64,000 bases of DNA, taken from NCBI RefSeq assembly GCF_014764715.1, contig NZ_JACXXE010000003.1, positions 372,001 through 436,000 of the forward strand, read 5' to 3'. Positions within the stretch are counted from its first letter, which is position 1, and each line of letters begins with the position of its first letter. This document shows, piece by piece, positions 62,653 to 64,000 of this stretch. The notes under the pieces were generated by a model, which was given only the letters and a program-made list of their open reading frames with translations, was not told the DNA's origin and made no database searches. Origin of the DNA: Bacillus crepusculi. Its GTDB lineage: Bacteria > Bacillota > Bacilli > Bacillales > Bacillaceae. The translations under genes were made by a program, and so were the position numbers.

Positions 62653-63702
62653 TTATGCTGTGATTAATGTTGATTGAACATAATGATAAAGGAGATTCGC
62701 TGTGTGAATCAGTGAATCTTCATGTGTTCTTTCAAAGGCATGCGAGGAGTCGATGCCGGGACCAATCAGTCCATGAATGATATCATGTCCTGCTCTAATG
62801 GCTGCTGACGCATCTGATCCGTAATAAGGATAAATATCCAGACGGTAATCAATTTTATTCTCTTCTGCTAATGCGGCTAAATGCTTGCGTAATCCATAGT
62901 GATAAGGACCGCTCGAATCCTTCACACAAATAGACACACTGTATTCATCTGTTGATTGACCGTCGCCGATAGCCCCCATATCTACAGCCAGGTATTCTAC
63001 CGTTTCTTCTGGAATATTCGAGTTTCCGCCGTAGCCAATTTCTTCATTATTTGAAATTAAGAAGTGTGTTGTATGCGGTAAAGTGATGCTTTCCGTTTGA
63101 ATCCGGTGGATTAAACGCAGCAATAACGCCACACTTGCTTTGTCATCAAGATGTCTTGATTTAATAAAGCCTGAAGATGTCACTTCCACTCTAGGATCAA
63201 ATGAGATAAAATCCCCTACTTGAATCCCAAGTGCTTTGACATCGTCTTGATTTTTTACCTTTTCATCAAGACGAATCTCCATATTTTCTTGGTTTCGTTT
63301 CGCTTTTCCAGCATCCGCATAGACGTGAACTGATGTTTGATGCATGAGAATGGTTCCTGTGTATGTACGGCCTGATACTGTTTCAATTTCACAATATTCG
63401 CCTTCTATTGAGTTATACTGAAAGCCTCCGATGAGTGCAAGACGAAGCCGGCCATTTGATTTAATTTCCTTTACCATCGCACCGAGCGTATCGACATGCG
63501 CTGTCAGCATGCGGTGTTCCTTGTCATCTGTTCCTTTGATTGTAGCAATTAATCCGCCTTTTCGATTTCGCTTTGTCTCAATATTCAAATCGTGTAAAAA
63601 ACGTTCAACAAAACCGATCACCTTTTCTGTATTCCCTGATGGACTTGGGATCGATACAAGCTTTTGAATCAGCTGAACTGTTTCGTTTACTTCCGTTGTC
63701 AT
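62653..63702 (-). CDS. yhfE: M42-family metallopeptidase YhfE
   Basis: 349 residues from MTTEVNETVQLIQ (AGGAGG 8 nt upstream). Di-metal aminopeptidase: TAHVDTLGAM (His-x-Asp), SRHLDDKASVALLL (bridging Asp), ISNNEEIGYGGNS (catalytic Glu pair) and LAVDMGAIGDG. M42 enzymes (FrvX/TET type) assemble as tetrahedral oligomers that trim peptides; the older name is endoglucanase. Cytoplasmic. Confidence 0.88.
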   Translation of the reverse strand: MTTEVNETVQLIQKLVSIPSPSGNTEKVIGFVERFLHDLNIETKRNRKGGLIATIKGTDDKEHRMLTAHVDTLGAMVKEIKSNGRLRLALIGGFQYNSIEGEYCEIETVSGRTYTGTILMHQTSVHVYADAGKAKRNQENMEIRLDEKVKNQDDVKALGIQVGDFISFDPRVEVTSSGFIKSRHLDDKASVALLLRLIHRIQTESITLPHTTHFLISNNEEIGYGGNSNIPEETVEYLAVDMGAIGDGQSTDEYSVSICVKDSSGPYHYGLRKHLAALAEENKIDYRLDIYPYYGSDASAAIRAGHDIIHGLIGPGIDSSHAFERTHEDSLIHTANLLYHYVQSTLITA

Positions 63703-63804
63703 TCGGCATTTCCTCCTTTGTCTGAAAGCAATGTCTTCCAAGTATGCCTTTTTCAGCATCTCTTCTTAAAATATATCTCTTCGGGTTCGTGATGTCTAAT
63801 TTCT

Positions 63805-63848
63805 AATCAAAAAATCCTTTCTCTATAAAGAGAAAGGATTTTTTGATT
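63805..63848. terminator. perfect 20-bp-arm terminator hairpin
   Basis: Arms 63805-63824 and 63829-63848 are perfectly complementary around the loop ATAA, with T-runs on both strands. The right arm runs into the TAA of the last gene. Confidence 0.8.
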
Positions 63849-64000
63849 AAGCCTCGTCTTGTTTCATTTTTCTTACGTTCCAAGCAAAGTATGCGGTTGT
63901 TGCCGCCATCATGATGATGGCAACTGTCCCAAGGATTGCTACTTGGTGCCATAAATAGCTGTCATCACCGCTTGCAATGATCGTTCTAAATCCATTGATT
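63847..64000 (-). CDS. C-terminal end of a membrane protein (YhgE/Pip- or ABC-2-permease-like), N-terminus beyond window
   Basis: 50 codons read on the minus strand, ending in WNVRKMKQDEA. INGFRTIIASGDDSYLWHQ followed by one hydrophobic helix (VAILGTVAIIMMAATTAYF) resembles the last transmembrane segment of YhgE/Pip or ABC-2 permeases, and yhgE is nearby in B. subtilis. Too little is present for certainty. Confidence 0.5.
   Translation of the reverse strand, partial: INGFRTIIASGDDSYLWHQVAILGTVAIIMMAATTAYFAWNVRKMKQDEA

Overview
The window is about 41% G+C chromosomal DNA from a Bacillus of the B. pumilus / safensis / altitudinis type. The evidence is a long run of genes in the same order as the yhf-yhj-yis region of B. 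subtilis (yhfE, gltT, yhfH, yhfI, lplJ, lcfB, yhfN, aprE, phoE, hemAT, yhfW, yhxD, yhzC, comK, yhjD, yhjE, sipV, yhjR, addBA, sbcDC, yisB, gerPF-A, yisI, cotH-like, yisK, yisL, yisN, asnO, yisP, yisQ, yisR). The subtilisin also resembles B. pumilus alkaline protease. No rRNA, tRNA, insertion sequence, prophage or CRISPR array was seen.

Layout. 1-2.4 kb: ddc (cut by the window edge) and dat under a Fur box, which looks like the start of a siderophore locus that continues off the left edge. 2.7-4.5 kb: an acyltransferase, two tandem small membrane proteins and a GNAT enzyme. 4.5-12.8 kb: yisR, yisQ, then a three-gene C30 carotenoid operon (crtM, crtN and a second desaturase/oxidase) between yisQ and asnO. 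12.9-19.2 kb: yisN, yisL, yisK, a CotG-like repeat protein divergent from a CotH-type spore-coat kinase, a Spo0E-like phosphatase and the complete six-gene gerP operon. 19.3-31.4 kb: yisB and the DNA-end processing genes sbcC, sbcD, addA and addB. 31.5-37 kb: ferritin-like YhjR, a BlaI repressor / M56 protease / DoxX module, an AbrB-type membrane protein, sipV, yhjE and yhjD.

37-48 kb is more accessory: a secreted protein, an LCP cell-wall enzyme, a ferric-siderophore ABC transporter (yclNOPQ) under its own Fur box, an orphan barstar, an MFS pump with a divergent MocR regulator, a lipoprotein, a cupin and a D-threonine-aldolase-like enzyme. 48-64 kb returns to B. subtilis order: comK with two K-boxes 31 bp apart, yhzC, yhxD, yhfW, hemAT, phoE, aprE with a 5' mRNA stem-loop, yhfN, a yhfM-like gene, lcfB with a FadR operator, lplJ, yhfI, yhfH, gltT with an 11-codon leader ORF inside an inverted repeat, yhfE and the end of a membrane protein.

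Themes are stationary-phase and spore biology (gerP, coat genes, comK, aprE), iron acquisition, DNA repair and recombination, and membrane or pigment metabolism. No wholly new multigene system is evident. The least explained pieces are the gltT leader, the BlaI-M56-DoxX module with a shared operator, the carotenoid insertion, the orphan barstar and the CotG-like repeat protein. All assignments come from reading the sequence and recalled family knowledge; no database search was run.
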